Source of the DNA: Flavobacterium frigidarium DSM 17623
GTDB taxonomy: Bacteria > Bacteroidota > Bacteroidia > Flavobacteriales > Flavobacteriaceae
DNA: 64,000 nt
Reading direction: 5' to 3'
NCBI RefSeq assembly: GCF_000425505.1
Contig: NZ_AUDO01000015.1
Coordinates: 1 to 64,000, forward strand
Shown here: piece after piece, positions 1 to 9,224 of the stretch
How the letters are laid out: each line of letters begins with the position of its first letter
How positions within the stretch are numbered: position 1 is the stretch's first letter
Program-made: the position numbers and the translations under genes
The notes under the pieces: model-generated
Told to the model about the DNA's origin: nothing
The model's database searches: none
What the model saw: the letters and a program-made list of their open reading frames with translations, nothing else

Positions 1-311
1 ATAATACCAATATAACATTACACTCAGACCAGGGATGGCAATATCAAATGCGACAATATCAGCAACTCTTAAAGGAAAAAGGAATTAAACAAAGTATGTC
101 AAGAAAGGGCAATTGTCTAGATAATGCAATCATTGAAAACTTCTTTGGAATACTAAAATCGGAGTTGTTTTATCTTAAAAAGTACAACTCTATAAATCAA
201 TTAAAAAAAGAGATTAAAGAGTACATATTATATTACAATAACGACAGAATTAAATCAAATTTAAACAAAATGAGCCCGATACAATATCGAGCTCACTATT
301 ATCAAAATTAA
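1..311 (+). CDS. IS3-family transposase, 3' part (truncated by window edge)
   Basis: C-terminal part of a DDE transposase (OrfB of an IS3-family element). The reading frame is open from base 3, so the first ATG at 48 is internal and the gene begins outside the window. The text HSDQGWQYQ carries the second catalytic Asp, and the stretch DNAIIENFFGILKSEL contains the catalytic Glu; the end (YYNNDRIKSNLNKMSPIQYR) is typical of the IS3/IS150 groups. The IS right end follows at about 320-346. Whether the element is complete cannot be judged from here. Confidence 0.9.
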   Translation, partial: NTNITLHSDQGWQYQMRQYQQLLKEKGIKQSMSRKGNCLDNAIIENFFGILKSELFYLKKYNSINQLKKEIKEYILYYNNDRIKSNLNKMSPIQYRAHYYQN

Positions 312-319
312 TTATAAAT

Positions 320-346
320 TTGTCTAAACTTTTGGGTGCAGTCTAG
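320..346. repeat. Probable right terminal inverted repeat of the IS3 element
   Basis: The bases TGTCTAAACTTTTGGGTGCA directly after the transposase stop look like an IS3-family terminus, which usually ends in CA. The matching left end is outside the window, so the exact boundary (340 or about 346) is inferred. Confidence 0.5.
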
Positions 347-378
347 CGAGTCGGGATTTTTTTAGTTTATATAGGATG

Positions 379-1380
379 CTATTGGCAAGAAGTTTTCAAG
401 ACAATATCATATTTTGGATTGATAGGTTCGTTTGTTTGTGCTAAACGTTGCGAACCCGTATTTGCAGGACAAGCAATATCATCTGTTGCATCGTAGATAA
501 TTGTTGTTTCTCTTGCAATCAATTCTTTAGGAACATAAATTTGAACTTTTGTTCTCGAATAACCAAAAGGGTCGTAACGAATATAATACCCATCTGGGTG
601 TAATGTCCAAGTTCCGCTAGGAACATCCGTGCGCGCTGCTGCCATTCCTGCTATGATAGCATACTTTTCCATCTCGGCAAAACTTGAATTACCTGAAGCA
701 ACCATTTTTCTAATATTATTTTCGGCTTCAAACGCATCTTGAACCGTTGCTGGTAATTTAGATTTGGCTTTTTCCATCAAGCTTTTAGGTAAAACGCCTA
801 GCATTCCACCTTCGAGTTGCGTGAGTTGTATAGGCGTTAATAGTGTAACTGCAGTTGCTTTCACTTGTCCGCTATAATCGGCAAAACGAGCTCTTGCAAT
901 TATCGTCCATAATAAAACTTGAATGTCATTTTGCTGTATTTCAGGGTGCTTTTCTGCACTTTTAAGTATAGCAATTACAATGTCTTTTTGAGGGCCTAAA
1001 ATGGGAGCATACATGTATCCGTCTCCTTTTGACGGTGCGTAAGTTCCTGCTTTCAAACAATAACTTTTAGTGGTCATTTCATAAAAGCCTTCGCATAAAA
1101 CAAAACCACCGGTACTTGCTTTGGGTAGTAAATACAAAGGTTGTATGTTTTTTACAGTGATCTCATCTGGAAATTTGGAACCAGTTCGATCGACATCTTC
1201 AAATGAAGTAGTAATTGCGGCCGGTTTTTTAAGAACTTCGGTGAGTCCAAGTTTTTGCGAACCCAGTGCAGCACCTGCTTCTAAGACCTTTTGTTTCCAT
1301 CCGCTAAATTGAGCGTGTCCTATTGCATTACAAAATAGGAACAGGATGAGAGTTAAAGGGGTTAACTTCAAATTTTTCAT
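379..1380 (-). CDS. Secreted protein of unknown function
   Basis: 333 residues beginning with a clear signal peptide (Lys-rich start, hydrophobic core LTLILFLFCNAIG, cleavage after HAQ). I do not recognise the family. The mature part has no membrane segment, contains several Cys (FVLCEG, SYCLKAG, IACPAN and a C-terminal SCQ) that could form disulfides, and has a middle part rich in predicted helix (ILKSAEKHPEIQQNDIQVLL). It lies between the IS end and a terminator hairpin at 1507-1536, on the same strand as the TPM genes, and is probably transcribed separately from them. Function should be treated as unknown. Confidence 0.75.
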   Translation of the reverse strand: MKNLKLTPLTLILFLFCNAIGHAQFSGWKQKVLEAGAALGSQKLGLTEVLKKPAAITTSFEDVDRTGSKFPDEITVKNIQPLYLLPKASTGGFVLCEGFYEMTTKSYCLKAGTYAPSKGDGYMYAPILGPQKDIVIAILKSAEKHPEIQQNDIQVLLWTIIARARFADYSGQVKATAVTLLTPIQLTQLEGGMLGVLPKSLMEKAKSKLPATVQDAFEAENNIRKMVASGNSSFAEMEKYAIIAGMAAARTDVPSGTWTLHPDGYYIRYDPFGYSRTKVQIYVPKELIARETTIIYDATDDIACPANTGSQRLAQTNEPINPKYDIVLKTSCQ

Positions 1381-1506
1381 AATTGGTTATTTTTTGTTTC
1401 TTCAAAGATAAAATAATATTGTTAAGTTTAAATTTGAGTCTATTTACCAAATGGTTATCTTATTATGTGAAGTTGTTTTACCATAATAATGCTAATTATT
1501 ATCCAC

Positions 1507-1536
1507 AAAAAAAGCTGCTATACAGCAGCTTTTTTT
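1507..1536. terminator. Bidirectional rho-independent terminator
   Basis: Seven A, stem AGCTGCT, loop ATAC, stem AGCAGCT, seven T. It sits just after the stop of the TPM gene on the minus strand and works equally in either direction. The stem is perfect. Confidence 0.85.
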
Positions 1537-1550
1537 AAGTTTTATTGTGT

Positions 1551-2357
1551 TTACCAGCCTCCGCCAGATCCTCCACCAGAGAATCCACCTCCGCCGAAAC
1601 CACCACCGAAGCCACCTCCTCCGCCAAATCCACCACCTGATGAACCTCCGCCGAAACCGCCACCTCCGCCGCCACGGCCAAGACTACTTAAAATGATAAC
1701 ATCTAATAAACTTGGACCGCCACTACGATTACCTGAGTTTCCACCGCCACCTTTATTTCTTGATGCTAGGGCAATGATAATTACGATAATAATGATGAGG
1801 GGAAGAAAAGGAAAGTCTTTTTCTTGAGTTACTTTTCTCTGACCTTTATATTTTCCTTTAAACACGTCAAAAAGCGCATCTGTACCTTTGTCTAAGCCAT
1901 TGTAATAACTTCCAGCTCTAAATTCTGGAATAATGATATTTCTAGTTATTTCTCCTCCAATTCCAGCTGTTAAGCGATCTTCAAGTCCGTATCCTGCTGA
2001 GATCCAAATCTTTCTTTCCGCTTTTGCTAATAATATAAATACACCATTATCATCCTTCTGTGTACCACCAATTCCCCATTCGTGTCCCCATTTTGGAGTA
2101 AGGATACCTATGTCTTCTCCTTTTAAACTTTCGATAGTTACAATAACTATTTGGGTTGTAGTAGTATCAGCATACTTAATAAGTTTTTCCTCTAACTGTG
2201 TTTTCTCTGACGCACTAAGAACTTTAGCATAATCGTAAACACTCGTTTGGAAGTCTGGTTTTTTAGGTATTGTAAATTGTGCAAACCCCAAATTTGTGAT
2301 AAATAGACAAATTAGTAATTGCAAAAAATACGTTGTATTCTTTTTTTGTAAAATCAT
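1551..2357 (-). CDS. TPM-domain membrane protein with Gly-rich tail
   Basis: 268 residues if started at the ATG at 2357, which is preceded by AAAGGA and sits just after the stop of the upstream gene; the upstream ATG at 2399 would overlap that gene by 41 bp and place extra residues before the signal peptide. The order is signal peptide (cleavage after GFAQ), TPM domain (from SVYDYAKVLSASEK through TRNIIIPEFRAG), one membrane helix (LPLIIIIVIIIALA) and a tail of about 60 residues made almost only of Gly and Ser. TPM proteins of this layout are membrane-anchored with the domain in the periplasm. A second TPM gene and lemA lie upstream on the same strand, a common Bacteroidetes grouping. Confidence 0.9.
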   Translation of the reverse strand: MILQKKNTTYFLQLLICLFITNLGFAQFTIPKKPDFQTSVYDYAKVLSASEKTQLEEKLIKYADTTTTQIVIVTIESLKGEDIGILTPKWGHEWGIGGTQKDDNGVFILLAKAERKIWISAGYGLEDRLTAGIGGEITRNIIIPEFRAGSYYNGLDKGTDALFDVFKGKYKGQRKVTQEKDFPFLPLIIIIVIIIALASRNKGGGGNSGNRSGGPSLLDVIILSSLGRGGGGGGFGGGSSGGGFGGGGGFGGGFGGGGFSGGGSGGGW

Positions 2358-2358
2358 A

Positions 2359-2796
2359 TTATCCTTTAGATATTTCGTTTGATAATTCATTCGTATCATC
2401 TTCAGACCACGGAAAATGTTTTTTCAACTCTTCACCAGCTCTCAAAATCCCATCTATTAAACCTTGCTTAAAGTTGCCGTTCTTAAAGTGTGCCACCATA
2501 ATGTCTTTTGTGCTGTCCCAAAAATCATTAGCAACGATATCATTGATTCCTTGGTCTCCGCAAATAACAAATGTTTTGTCGGCTACAGCCAGGTAAATTA
2601 AAACACCATTTTTCAATTGTGTTTCATCCATTTTTAATTCGTTAAAAACTCCTAGTGCACGATCGTAAGGATCTAGCTCGGTTGTTTTTTCTAGATGTAC
2701 CCTGATTTCTCCAGAGGTGTTTTTTTCGGCTACACGTATCGCTTCAACAATTTCTAGCTCTTCTTCTTGCGTTAAAAAATCTTCTACTTTAGACAT
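2359..2796 (-). CDS. TPM-domain protein, cytoplasmic-type short form
   Basis: 145 residues without signal peptide or membrane helix. The TPM fold is visible in the segments VAEKNTSGEIRVHLEKT, NGVLIYLAVADKTFVICGDQGIN and DIMVAHFKNGNFKQGLIDGI. The stop is one base before the start of the second TPM gene, so the two are very probably co-transcribed and translationally linked. LemA and this TPM pair recur together in many Bacteroidetes, suggesting a shared envelope function that is still poorly defined. Confidence 0.88.
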   Translation of the reverse strand: MSKVEDFLTQEEELEIVEAIRVAEKNTSGEIRVHLEKTTELDPYDRALGVFNELKMDETQLKNGVLIYLAVADKTFVICGDQGINDIVANDFWDSTKDIMVAHFKNGNFKQGLIDGILRAGEELKKHFPWSEDDTNELSNEISKG

Positions 2797-2833
2797 GAGT
2801 TGCTATTTATGTGATTAGTATGTTGTTAAAAGA

Positions 2834-2894
2834 ACAAACCATTAAGAAACAAGATTCATTATTTCTTAATAATCTAAATTTCTTAATGGTTTGT
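2834..2894. terminator. Long hairpin between lemA and the TPM genes
   Basis: A perfect 16-bp inverted repeat: ACAAACCATTAAGAAA at 2834-2849 and its complement at 2879-2894, with a 29-nt loop that itself holds another TTTCTTAAT copy. It has no clear T-run, so it may be an attenuator or an RNA-processing or stability site rather than a simple terminator between lemA and the downstream TPM genes. Confidence 0.6.
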
Positions 2895-2919
2895 AAGTAA
2901 AATATTTTACTCTAATTGT

Positions 2920-3507
2920 TTAGAATTGTACTTCTACAGGTTTGTCAGCACCTTCAACTGAGTTGAAATACGCTTTTTCTTGAAAACCAAACATTCCGGC
3001 AAACATGCTGTTAGGGAAAGTTTTAATATGTGTATTGTATGGTCTAACAGATTCGTTAAAACGAGTTCTAGCTGTCAAGATTTGATTTTCAGTACTCGCT
3101 AGTTCATCTTGTAATTTCAAGAAATTCTGATTTGCCTTTAGTTCAGGATAACGCTCTACCGAAACTAGTAAACGAGATAAAGAACTACTTACACCGCTTT
3201 GTGCTTGATTAAATTGTGCCAGTTGCTCAGGAGTAATATTTGTAGGATCAATAGTAACCTGAGTTGCTTTTGCACGTGCTTCAATTACTGCAGTTAAAGT
3301 GCTTTTTTCAAATTCAGCGGCACCTTTCACGGTATTAACTAAATTTCCTATTAAGTCATTACGTCTTTGGTAAGCCGTTTGTACATCTCCCCAAGATTGC
3401 TCTACGTTTTGATTTAACTCTACAGCTGTATTATTAATTCCTTTCACCCAGCTGTACATTCCTATGACAACTACGGCTAAAATAATCCATGGTAAAAACT
3501 TTTTCAT
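2920..3507 (-). CDS. lemA: LemA family protein
   Basis: 195 residues. One N-terminal membrane helix (LPWIILAVVVIGMYSWV), then the long helical LemA domain with the signature regions NQNVEQSWGDVQTAYQRRND, YPELKANQNFLKLQDEL and TRFNESVRPYNTHIKTFP. Length and layout match the family. It is anchored in the inner membrane with the bulk of the protein outside. Its grouping with the two TPM genes downstream is typical. The molecular function is not known. Confidence 0.95.
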   Translation of the reverse strand: MKKFLPWIILAVVVIGMYSWVKGINNTAVELNQNVEQSWGDVQTAYQRRNDLIGNLVNTVKGAAEFEKSTLTAVIEARAKATQVTIDPTNITPEQLAQFNQAQSGVSSSLSRLLVSVERYPELKANQNFLKLQDELASTENQILTARTRFNESVRPYNTHIKTFPNSMFAGMFGFQEKAYFNSVEGADKPVEVQF

Positions 3508-3560
3508 GTTTGCTTTTTTTTAATTGATTTGTTATTTGATTGTTTGTAATTTTTAAAATT

Positions 3561-3893
3561 TTATAGTTCGTTTTTAATGTTGGTTAACTGTGTTCTAATA
3601 GTTTCTAATTTTCTTATAATTTCAAACTTATCTAAGGTTTGTTTTTGGCCTTCTTTCAAGTGTGTCTTTGCACCCTCAAGTGTAAAACCTCTTTCTTTTA
3701 CAAGGTGGTAAATTAATTGGAGATTAGTAACATCTTCTGGAGTAAACATTCGATTACCCTTGGCATTTTTTTTTGGTTTCAAAATATCAAACTCACTATC
3801 CCAAAACCGAATTAACGATGCATTCACATTAAAAGCCTTCGCAATCTCTCCTATACTGTAATACCTTTTATCTTTAGAAAGCTCTATGTGCAT
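3561..3893 (-). CDS. MerR-family transcriptional regulator
   Basis: 110 residues. The N-terminal winged helix-turn-helix is clear (YYSIGEIAKAFNVNASLIRFWDSEFDILKPKKNAKGNRMF), followed by the dimerisation helix (LQLIYHLVKERGFTLEGAKTHLKEG). There is no effector domain beyond the coiled coil, as in the short HTH-MerR proteins common in Bacteroidetes. It lies 53 bp upstream of lemA on the same strand. The other neighbour is a tandem-repeat block that separates it from the M23 gene. Targets are not evident. Confidence 0.92.
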   Translation of the reverse strand: MHIELSKDKRYYSIGEIAKAFNVNASLIRFWDSEFDILKPKKNAKGNRMFTPEDVTNLQLIYHLVKERGFTLEGAKTHLKEGQKQTLDKFEIIRKLETIRTQLTNIKNEL

Positions 3894-4001
3894 ATTATTT
3901 ATTATAATTTATATTGAAAACTGATTTCAAAAACCAGCTTTATCTTCTTTTAAACTTTGGCATTCATTAATATTCAAAGATGAATTTTGCCAAGAAATAC
4001 T

Positions 4002-4350
4002 CGCAAACAACATCTGAAAACTGCAACCTGAAACTGCCAACTACTTCTCGCAAACAACATCTGAAAACTGCAAACCGAGACTGCCAACTATATCCCGCAA
4101 GTAACATCTGAAAACTGCTAACCGAGACTGCCAACTATACCTCGCAAGCAACATCTGAAAACTGCAAACTGAGACTGCCAACTAAACTCCGCAAGCAACA
4201 CCTGAAAACTGCAAACCGTGACTGCAAACTAAGACCGCAAACTACATACCACAAGCAACACCTGAAAACTGCAAACTGAGACTGCCAACTAAACCCCGCA
4301 AGCAACACCTGAAAACTGCAAACCGAGACTGCCTACTAAACCCTGCAAAC
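4002..4350. repeat. 47-bp tandem repeat array (7 units plus a partial)
   Basis: Units begin at 4002, 4049, 4096, 4143, 4190, 4250 and 4297, with a partial one at 4344. The period is exactly 47 bp except for one unit of 60 bp carrying a 13-bp insertion. Each unit reads approximately CGCAAGCAACAYCTGAAAAC, then TGCAAACYGAGACTGCCAAC, then a variable 7-bp spacer. The array fills the noncoding gap between merR and the M23 gene. There is no open frame through it and no CRISPR-like spacer. Confidence 0.95.
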
Positions 4351-4375
4351 TAGCCCCCGTACACTTAGCTATAAA

Positions 4376-5353
4376 TTAATCCAGAGACTGATTTTCTTGA
4401 TTGGCAATTTGTGCAATCGCTACATATTCTACAGCAGAAATGTTTCCATAATAAAAATTCAAAGGATTGACCACTTTGCCATCCTTATGCACTTCGTAAT
4501 GGCAATGCGGACCTTCAGATCTTCCTGTACTTCCTACATAACCTATTATGTCACCTCTTTTTACTCTTTGACCAGCACGACAGTTGTACTTGCTCATGTG
4601 CGCATACAATGTTTCGTATCCATAACCATGCCTAATTACTACGTGATTACCATAACCTGATGCGGTATTGTCAGCGCGAGCTACAACGCCATCTCCTGTA
4701 GCGTAAATAGGTGACCCTGTATTAGCTGTAAAATCCATGCCCTCATGCATTTTACGTGCTTTTGTAAAAGGATCGGTTCGGTATCCAAAACCAGAAGCCA
4801 TGCGTTTTAAGTTTTCGTTCTTAACTGGCTGAATGGCAGGAATAGCTGCCAATAGTTTGTTTTTCTCTTTGGCTAATTTTAAAATGTAGTCTAGAGATTT
4901 GGATTGTATCGCCAGCTCTTTTGATAAATCATCCACACGTTTGGTTGTATTTAAAACTAACTGCGAATTATTGTATCCCTCTAGAGCGGCATAGCTATCT
5001 AATTTTCCAAAGCCTGATTTTCGATCTTCTTCTGTAATTGCTGCTGTATTAAAATACGTTCGGTACAAATTATTGTCACGATCTTCAATCGCACTCAAAA
5101 CAGCATCAAATTGATCCATTTTTTTATTTAAAACGGCATAATTCAATTTCAAATTCCCAATCTCTCGCTCTTGAATTAAGTCCTTTGGCGTTTTAAAATA
5201 AGGACTGTTAAGTAAAACCACAAAACTCAAAAAACCAAATAAGGCTGAAGCAACTAGAAACAAGACGATGTAACCAAATTTCTTCCTTTTTTTAACCTTG
5301 ATTTTTCGATATGCTAGATTTTCAGAATCGTAATAATATTTTACTTTCGCCAT
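4376..5353 (-). CDS. M23 family metallopeptidase (LytM type)
   Basis: 325 residues. An N-terminal basic stretch is followed by one membrane helix (IVLFLVASALFGFLSFVVLL), a coiled-coil-rich middle and a C-terminal LytM/M23 domain. The zinc and catalytic motifs are visible as HEGMDF (about residue 203) and HCHYEVH (about residue 285), with the usual GNHVVIRHGYGYETLYAHMS segment between them. All key residues are present, so it may be an active peptidoglycan endopeptidase. It is anchored in the inner membrane facing the periplasm. Its promoter appears to diverge from the alaS side. Confidence 0.93.
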   Translation of the reverse strand: MAKVKYYYDSENLAYRKIKVKKRKKFGYIVLFLVASALFGFLSFVVLLNSPYFKTPKDLIQEREIGNLKLNYAVLNKKMDQFDAVLSAIEDRDNNLYRTYFNTAAITEEDRKSGFGKLDSYAALEGYNNSQLVLNTTKRVDDLSKELAIQSKSLDYILKLAKEKNKLLAAIPAIQPVKNENLKRMASGFGYRTDPFTKARKMHEGMDFTANTGSPIYATGDGVVARADNTASGYGNHVVIRHGYGYETLYAHMSKYNCRAGQRVKRGDIIGYVGSTGRSEGPHCHYEVHKDGKVVNPLNFYYGNISAVEYVAIAQIANQENQSLD

Positions 5354-5399
5354 ACTTTAAAATACCCTATTTTTGCACCTTATAAAAAGGTTAGGACAA

Positions 5400-5407
5400 C
5401 AAATTTA
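5400..5407 (-). promoter_or_regulatory. Putative -7 box of the M23 gene
   Basis: On the minus strand this reads TAAATTTG, matching the Bacteroidetes TAnnTTTG box, 47 bp before the M23 start codon. A similar box (TATTTTTG) faces the other way at 5368-5375. A convincing -33 TTG was not assigned. Confidence 0.4.
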
Positions 5408-5462
5408 ATAAATGTTTCATTTGGGGACGCCCTTTTTTAGGAATAAAATAAATAATGTGCCT

Positions 5463-5612
5463 ATTCCAGCTATTCGTTTCAAGTTCTCGTCTTGAAATCA
5501 TTTTTTCTACTGCGCTAGTAGGAGCTTCCTTTAGTCGCTCTACTACCTCAAGAAAAAAATAGATTTCAAAACTTCAAAGCTTTTCACTTCTATCTGGGGC
5601 AAGAAATATAAT
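5463..5612. repeat. Structured intergenic element upstream of alaS
   Basis: The 323-bp gap before alaS holds nested inverted repeats: GAAATCATTTTTTC pairs with GAAAAAAATAGATTTC, and inside it GTAGGAGC pairs with GCTCTAC around CTTCCTTTAGTC. The core GAGCTTCCTnnnGTCGCT recurs at 13186 in another such element. It is noncoding and may be a REP-like repeat or a folded RNA leader. Confidence 0.5.
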
Positions 5613-5676
5613 AGTAAAATGAGATGGTTTCGGGTCTAATTAACTTTAAACCTCAAACTTTAAACTAAAATAAATA

Positions 5677-8322
5677 ATGAAATCACAAGACGTACGTAAA
5701 CAATTTCTAGATTTTTTTCAAAGTAAAGGGCACTTAATCGTTCCATCTGCACCTATTGTTCTTAAAGACGATCCTACCTTGATGTTTAACAACTCAGGAA
5801 TGGCTCAGTTTAAAGAGTATTTTTTAGGGAATGCCACGCCAAAAAGTAATAGAATTGTAGATACGCAAAAATGTCTTCGTGTTTCAGGAAAGCACAATGA
5901 TCTTGAGGATGTAGGTTTTGATACGTACCACCACACCATGTTTGAAATGTTAGGGAACTGGTCTTTTGGTGATTACTTCAAGAAGGAAGCATTACCATTT
6001 GCTTGGGAATTTTTAACAGAGGTTTTAAAATTAGATAAGGATCGTTTGTATGTTTCTGTTTTTGAAGGAAACGAGGCAGAGAATGTGCCTTTTGACCAAG
6101 AAGCATTTGATATTTGGAAACAATTTGTACCAGAAGACCGTATTATTCTTGGGAATAAAAAAGACAACTTTTGGGAAATGGGAGATCAAGGACCCTGCGG
6201 ACCTTGCTCTGAAATTCATATCGATTTACGTACAGATGCAGAAAGAGCTGCCGTTTCAGGACGCAGTTTAGTAAACGAAGATCACCCGCAAGTTGTTGAG
6301 ATTTGGAACAACGTATTCATGGAGTTCAACCGTAAAGCAGACGGCTCACTTGAAAAATTACCAGCGCAACACGTAGACACCGGAATGGGATTTGAGCGTT
6401 TGTGTATGGCAGTTCAAAATGTGACTTCAAACTACGATACAGATGTTTTTGCACCACTTATCAATAAGGTTGAAGAGATTACGGGCTTAAAATATACTAC
6501 TAACGATATTGTTCTGAGCGGAGCTGAAGGTGAAGAGCAAAATAAAATCAACATCGCTATACGTGTGATTGTTGATCACGTACGTGCGGTAGCTTTTGCT
6601 ATTGCCGATGGTCAATTGCCGTCTAATACAGGTGCAGGTTATGTGATTCGTCGTATTTTGCGTCGTGCCATCCGTTACGGATTCACATTCTTAGATACTA
6701 AAGAACCTTTTATTTACAAACTAGTAGCGGTTCTATCTGATCAAATGGGTGAGTTTTTCCCTGAAATCAAATCGCAACAAAATTTAGTAACTAATGTTAT
6801 TCGTGAAGAAGAGGCTTCTTTTCTTCGAACATTAGATCAAGGGTTGCAATTGCTTGAAAACGTTATTAGCGAAACAAGCGGTAAGGAAGTAGCAGGAGCA
6901 AAAGCATTTGAATTGTACGATACTTTTGGTTTTCCAAAGGATTTAACAGCTTTGATTTTGAGAGAAAGAGGATTTTCTCTTGACGAAGCAGGATTTGATG
7001 TAGCAATGCAAGAACAAAAAGCACGTTCTCGCGCTGCCTCTGAAGTTTCAACTGAAGACTGGTCTGTATTGATTCCTGGAAACGTAGAAAAATTTGTAGG
7101 ATACGATCAAACAGAAGCAGATGTGAAAATCAGTCGCATTCGAAAAGTGGATTCTAAAAAAGACGGTGTTTTATACCAAATCGTTGTTGATAACAGTCCT
7201 TTTTATCCAGAAGGAGGAGGGCAAGTAGGAGATAAAGGAACGTTGGTTTCGGCAAATGAGACGATCCAAATTATAGATACTAAAAAAGAGAATAACTTAA
7301 TATTGTTACTAGCAAAACAGTTACCTGAAAATGTAAATGCTAGTTTTGTAGCTAAGGTTAATACTGATTTGAGAGCAGCATCTGCTAAGAATCACTCGGC
7401 AACGCATTTAATGCATTTGGCATTGCGTACCGTTTTAGGAACGCATGTAGAACAAAAAGGATCATTAGTAACGCCAAACAATTTGCGATTTGACTTTTCG
7501 CATTTTGCTAAAGTAACAGATGAAGAATTAAAGCAAGTTGAGGATTTTGTCAATGCAAGAATTCAAGAGCAATTGCCGTTAATCGAACGCAGAGACATAC
7601 CTTTCGCGCAAGCGGTAGCTGAAGGCGCTATGGCTTTATTTGGTGAGAAATATGGAGATTCAGTTCGTGCGATTAAATTTGGTGACAGCATGGAACTTTG
7701 TGGAGGAATTCACGTTAACAATACCGCTGAAATCTGGTCTTTCAAGATTGTATCGGAAGGCGCAGTTGCGGCAGGAATTCGTCGTATTGAAGCAATCACA
7801 TCTGATGCAGTTAAAAAGCATTTTGCTAATCAAGAAGAGTTGTTAAGCGAAATTAAATTATCTTTAAAAAATCCACAAGATACTTTAAAGGCAGTTGTGG
7901 CTTTGCAAGACGATAACGCAAAACTGAAAAAGCAATTAGAAGGTTTGTTGAAAGACAAAGCAAAAAATATGAAAGGTGACTTGGCTAAAGAAATCCAAGA
8001 AATCAACGGCGTACAATTTTTAGCAAAACAAGTAGACTTAAATCCGGAAGGGGCTAAAGATTTGGCTTACGAATTAGGAACATTAGGAACCAACATGTTT
8101 TTGGTTTTGGCTACAGCCGAAGAAGGAAAACCAATGTTGAGCTGTTACATTTCGAAAGAATTAGTTGCTGACAAAAATCTAAACGCAGGACTTGTCGTTC
8201 GTGAATTAGGTAAATTCATCCAAGGTGGTGGAGGTGGGCAACCATTTTTTGCAACCGCAGGAGGTAAAAAAGTAGAAGGAATCGCGGAAGCTCTGGCTAA
8301 AGCCAAAGATTTTTTGGACTAA
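5677..8322 (+). CDS. alaS: Alanyl-tRNA synthetase
   Basis: 881 residues, the normal full length. It charges tRNA-Ala with alanine. The class II catalytic domain begins at the N-terminus ([19 protein letters not shown], with [14 protein letters not shown] and the motif 2 region [15 protein letters not shown]). The editing domain carries the zinc-site motif HSATH (about residue 573) and CGGIH (about residue 674). The C-Ala domain ends with the Gly-rich [14 protein letters not shown]. It is transcribed away from the M23 gene, with a structured 323-bp gap upstream. No truncation or missing motif is seen. Confidence 0.99.
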   Translation: MKSQDVRKQFLDFFQSKGHLIVPSAPIVLKDDPTLMFNNSGMAQFKEYFLGNATPKSNRIVDTQKCLRVSGKHNDLEDVGFDTYHHTMFEMLGNWSFGDYFKKEALPFAWEFLTEVLKLDKDRLYVSVFEGNEAENVPFDQEAFDIWKQFVPEDRIILGNKKDNFWEMGDQGPCGPCSEIHIDLRTDAERAAVSGRSLVNEDHPQVVEIWNNVFMEFNRKADGSLEKLPAQHVDTGMGFERLCMAVQNVTSNYDTDVFAPLINKVEEITGLKYTTNDIVLSGAEGEEQNKINIAIRVIVDHVRAVAFAIADGQLPSNTGAGYVIRRILRRAIRYGFTFLDTKEPFIYKLVAVLSDQMGEFFPEIKSQQNLVTNVIREEEASFLRTLDQGLQLLENVISETSGKEVAGAKAFELYDTFGFPKDLTALILRERGFSLDEAGFDVAMQEQKARSRAASEVSTEDWSVLIPGNVEKFVGYDQTEADVKISRIRKVDSKKDGVLYQIVVDNSPFYPEGGGQVGDKGTLVSANETIQIIDTKKENNLILLLAKQLPENVNASFVAKVNTDLRAASAKNHSATHLMHLALRTVLGTHVEQKGSLVTPNNLRFDFSHFAKVTDEELKQVEDFVNARIQEQLPLIERRDIPFAQAVAEGAMALFGEKYGDSVRAIKFGDSMELCGGIHVNNTAEIWSFKIVSEGAVAAGIRRIEAITSDAVKKHFANQEELLSEIKLSLKNPQDTLKAVVALQDDNAKLKKQLEGLLKDKAKNMKGDLAKEIQEINGVQFLAKQVDLNPEGAKDLAYELGTLGTNMFLVLATAEEGKPMLSCYISKELVADKNLNAGLVVRELGKFIQGGGGGQPFFATAGGKKVEGIAEALAKAKDFLD

Positions 8323-8434
8323 TAATCGAACGTATAGCGTTAACATCATAGTCGTGTCTCGACTAAGTTTGCAAACGTAAAGTTGCATGATTGTTGCAGT
8401 ATTAGTATATAAAGCATAATATTTAAAAATAAAG

Positions 8435-9220
8435 ATGAAGAAAAGTAAAGGGGTTATAAGTTTATTTATCGTGTTCATTAGTTTAATTTTTGCCTGCTCT
8501 GGAGAGAATAAATCTGCAGCTAGCTTGGTTAAAAAAGTTGTAGAAACTACTGAGGACGGCAAAGAAGCTGCTACGGTTTACACTTATGAGGGCGACCTTA
8601 TTAAAACAATAGATGCCGTAGCTACTGTAACAACTTTTACATATACGAACGAATTAATCACAAAGAAATCTGTTTTAAATAAGGAAACTAAAGCAACTGT
8701 CGTAACTACTTATTTGTACGATAATGGTAAGCTAGTTGAAGTAAAGACAGATTCTAATGGAGTCAAGTATACTTATAAAAGTAAAGATTCTATTACTTTT
8801 GAGCAGTATGATATTGACGCTGATAATAATCAAAAAGTCTTGTTTACCGGACTATTAATTTATGAAAAAGGCAATCTTGCTAAGGAAGAGCATACAACGG
8901 TTTCTAACGAGGGTACAACTGTAGAAAAAGAAACGGTAGATTATGAGTACGACGATAAAGTAAACCCCTTAGCGACAGCAAAAGGATTTGTAAATTTATT
9001 AGATTACAAAGAAGTAGCCTCGGCAAATAATGTAACAATTATTGCGGTGACAAATAGTAAAAAAGAAGGAGAGCAAGAGATTTCTGCTGCAAATTTATAT
9101 ATGTATAGCTACACGTATGATGCTAAAGGAAAGCTTCCTACAGAGCAAATCACCTCAGATGTGAGACCACAAAAAGGAAAATCAGGCGCTTTAAAAACCG
9201 CTTATTTTTATAATGAATAA
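8435..9220 (+). CDS. Lipoprotein with YD-like beta repeats, unknown function
   Basis: 261 residues. A lipoprotein signal is clear (SLIFACSGEN, lipid on the Cys). The mature part consists of short beta-strand repeats of the kind VYTYEGDLIKTIDAV, TFTYTNELITKKS, TYLYDNGKLVEVKT, LLIYEKGNLAKEE and SYTYDAKGKLPTEQ, which resemble the YD or RHS-type repeat found in many Bacteroidetes lipoproteins. The stop overlaps the annotated upstream ATG of the next gene, so the two are likely co-transcribed. I cannot name a substrate or partner. Confidence 0.8.
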   Translation: MKKSKGVISLFIVFISLIFACSGENKSAASLVKKVVETTEDGKEAATVYTYEGDLIKTIDAVATVTTFTYTNELITKKSVLNKETKATVVTTYLYDNGKLVEVKTDSNGVKYTYKSKDSITFEQYDIDADNNQKVLFTGLLIYEKGNLAKEEHTTVSNEGTTVEKETVDYEYDDKVNPLATAKGFVNLLDYKEVASANNVTIIAVTNSKKEGEQEISAANLYMYSYTYDAKGKLPTEQITSDVRPQKGKSGALKTAYFYNE

Positions 9221-9224
9221 AGAC

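Noticed and set aside
1489..1827. Proline-rich plus-strand frame of 112 codons
   Set aside because: It is the antisense of the Gly-rich tail of the TPM gene; Gly codons read backwards as Pro. It has no start context and no independent support.
4002..4350. CRISPR array
   Set aside because: Repeats are directly joined with no unique spacers between them and no cas genes are present.
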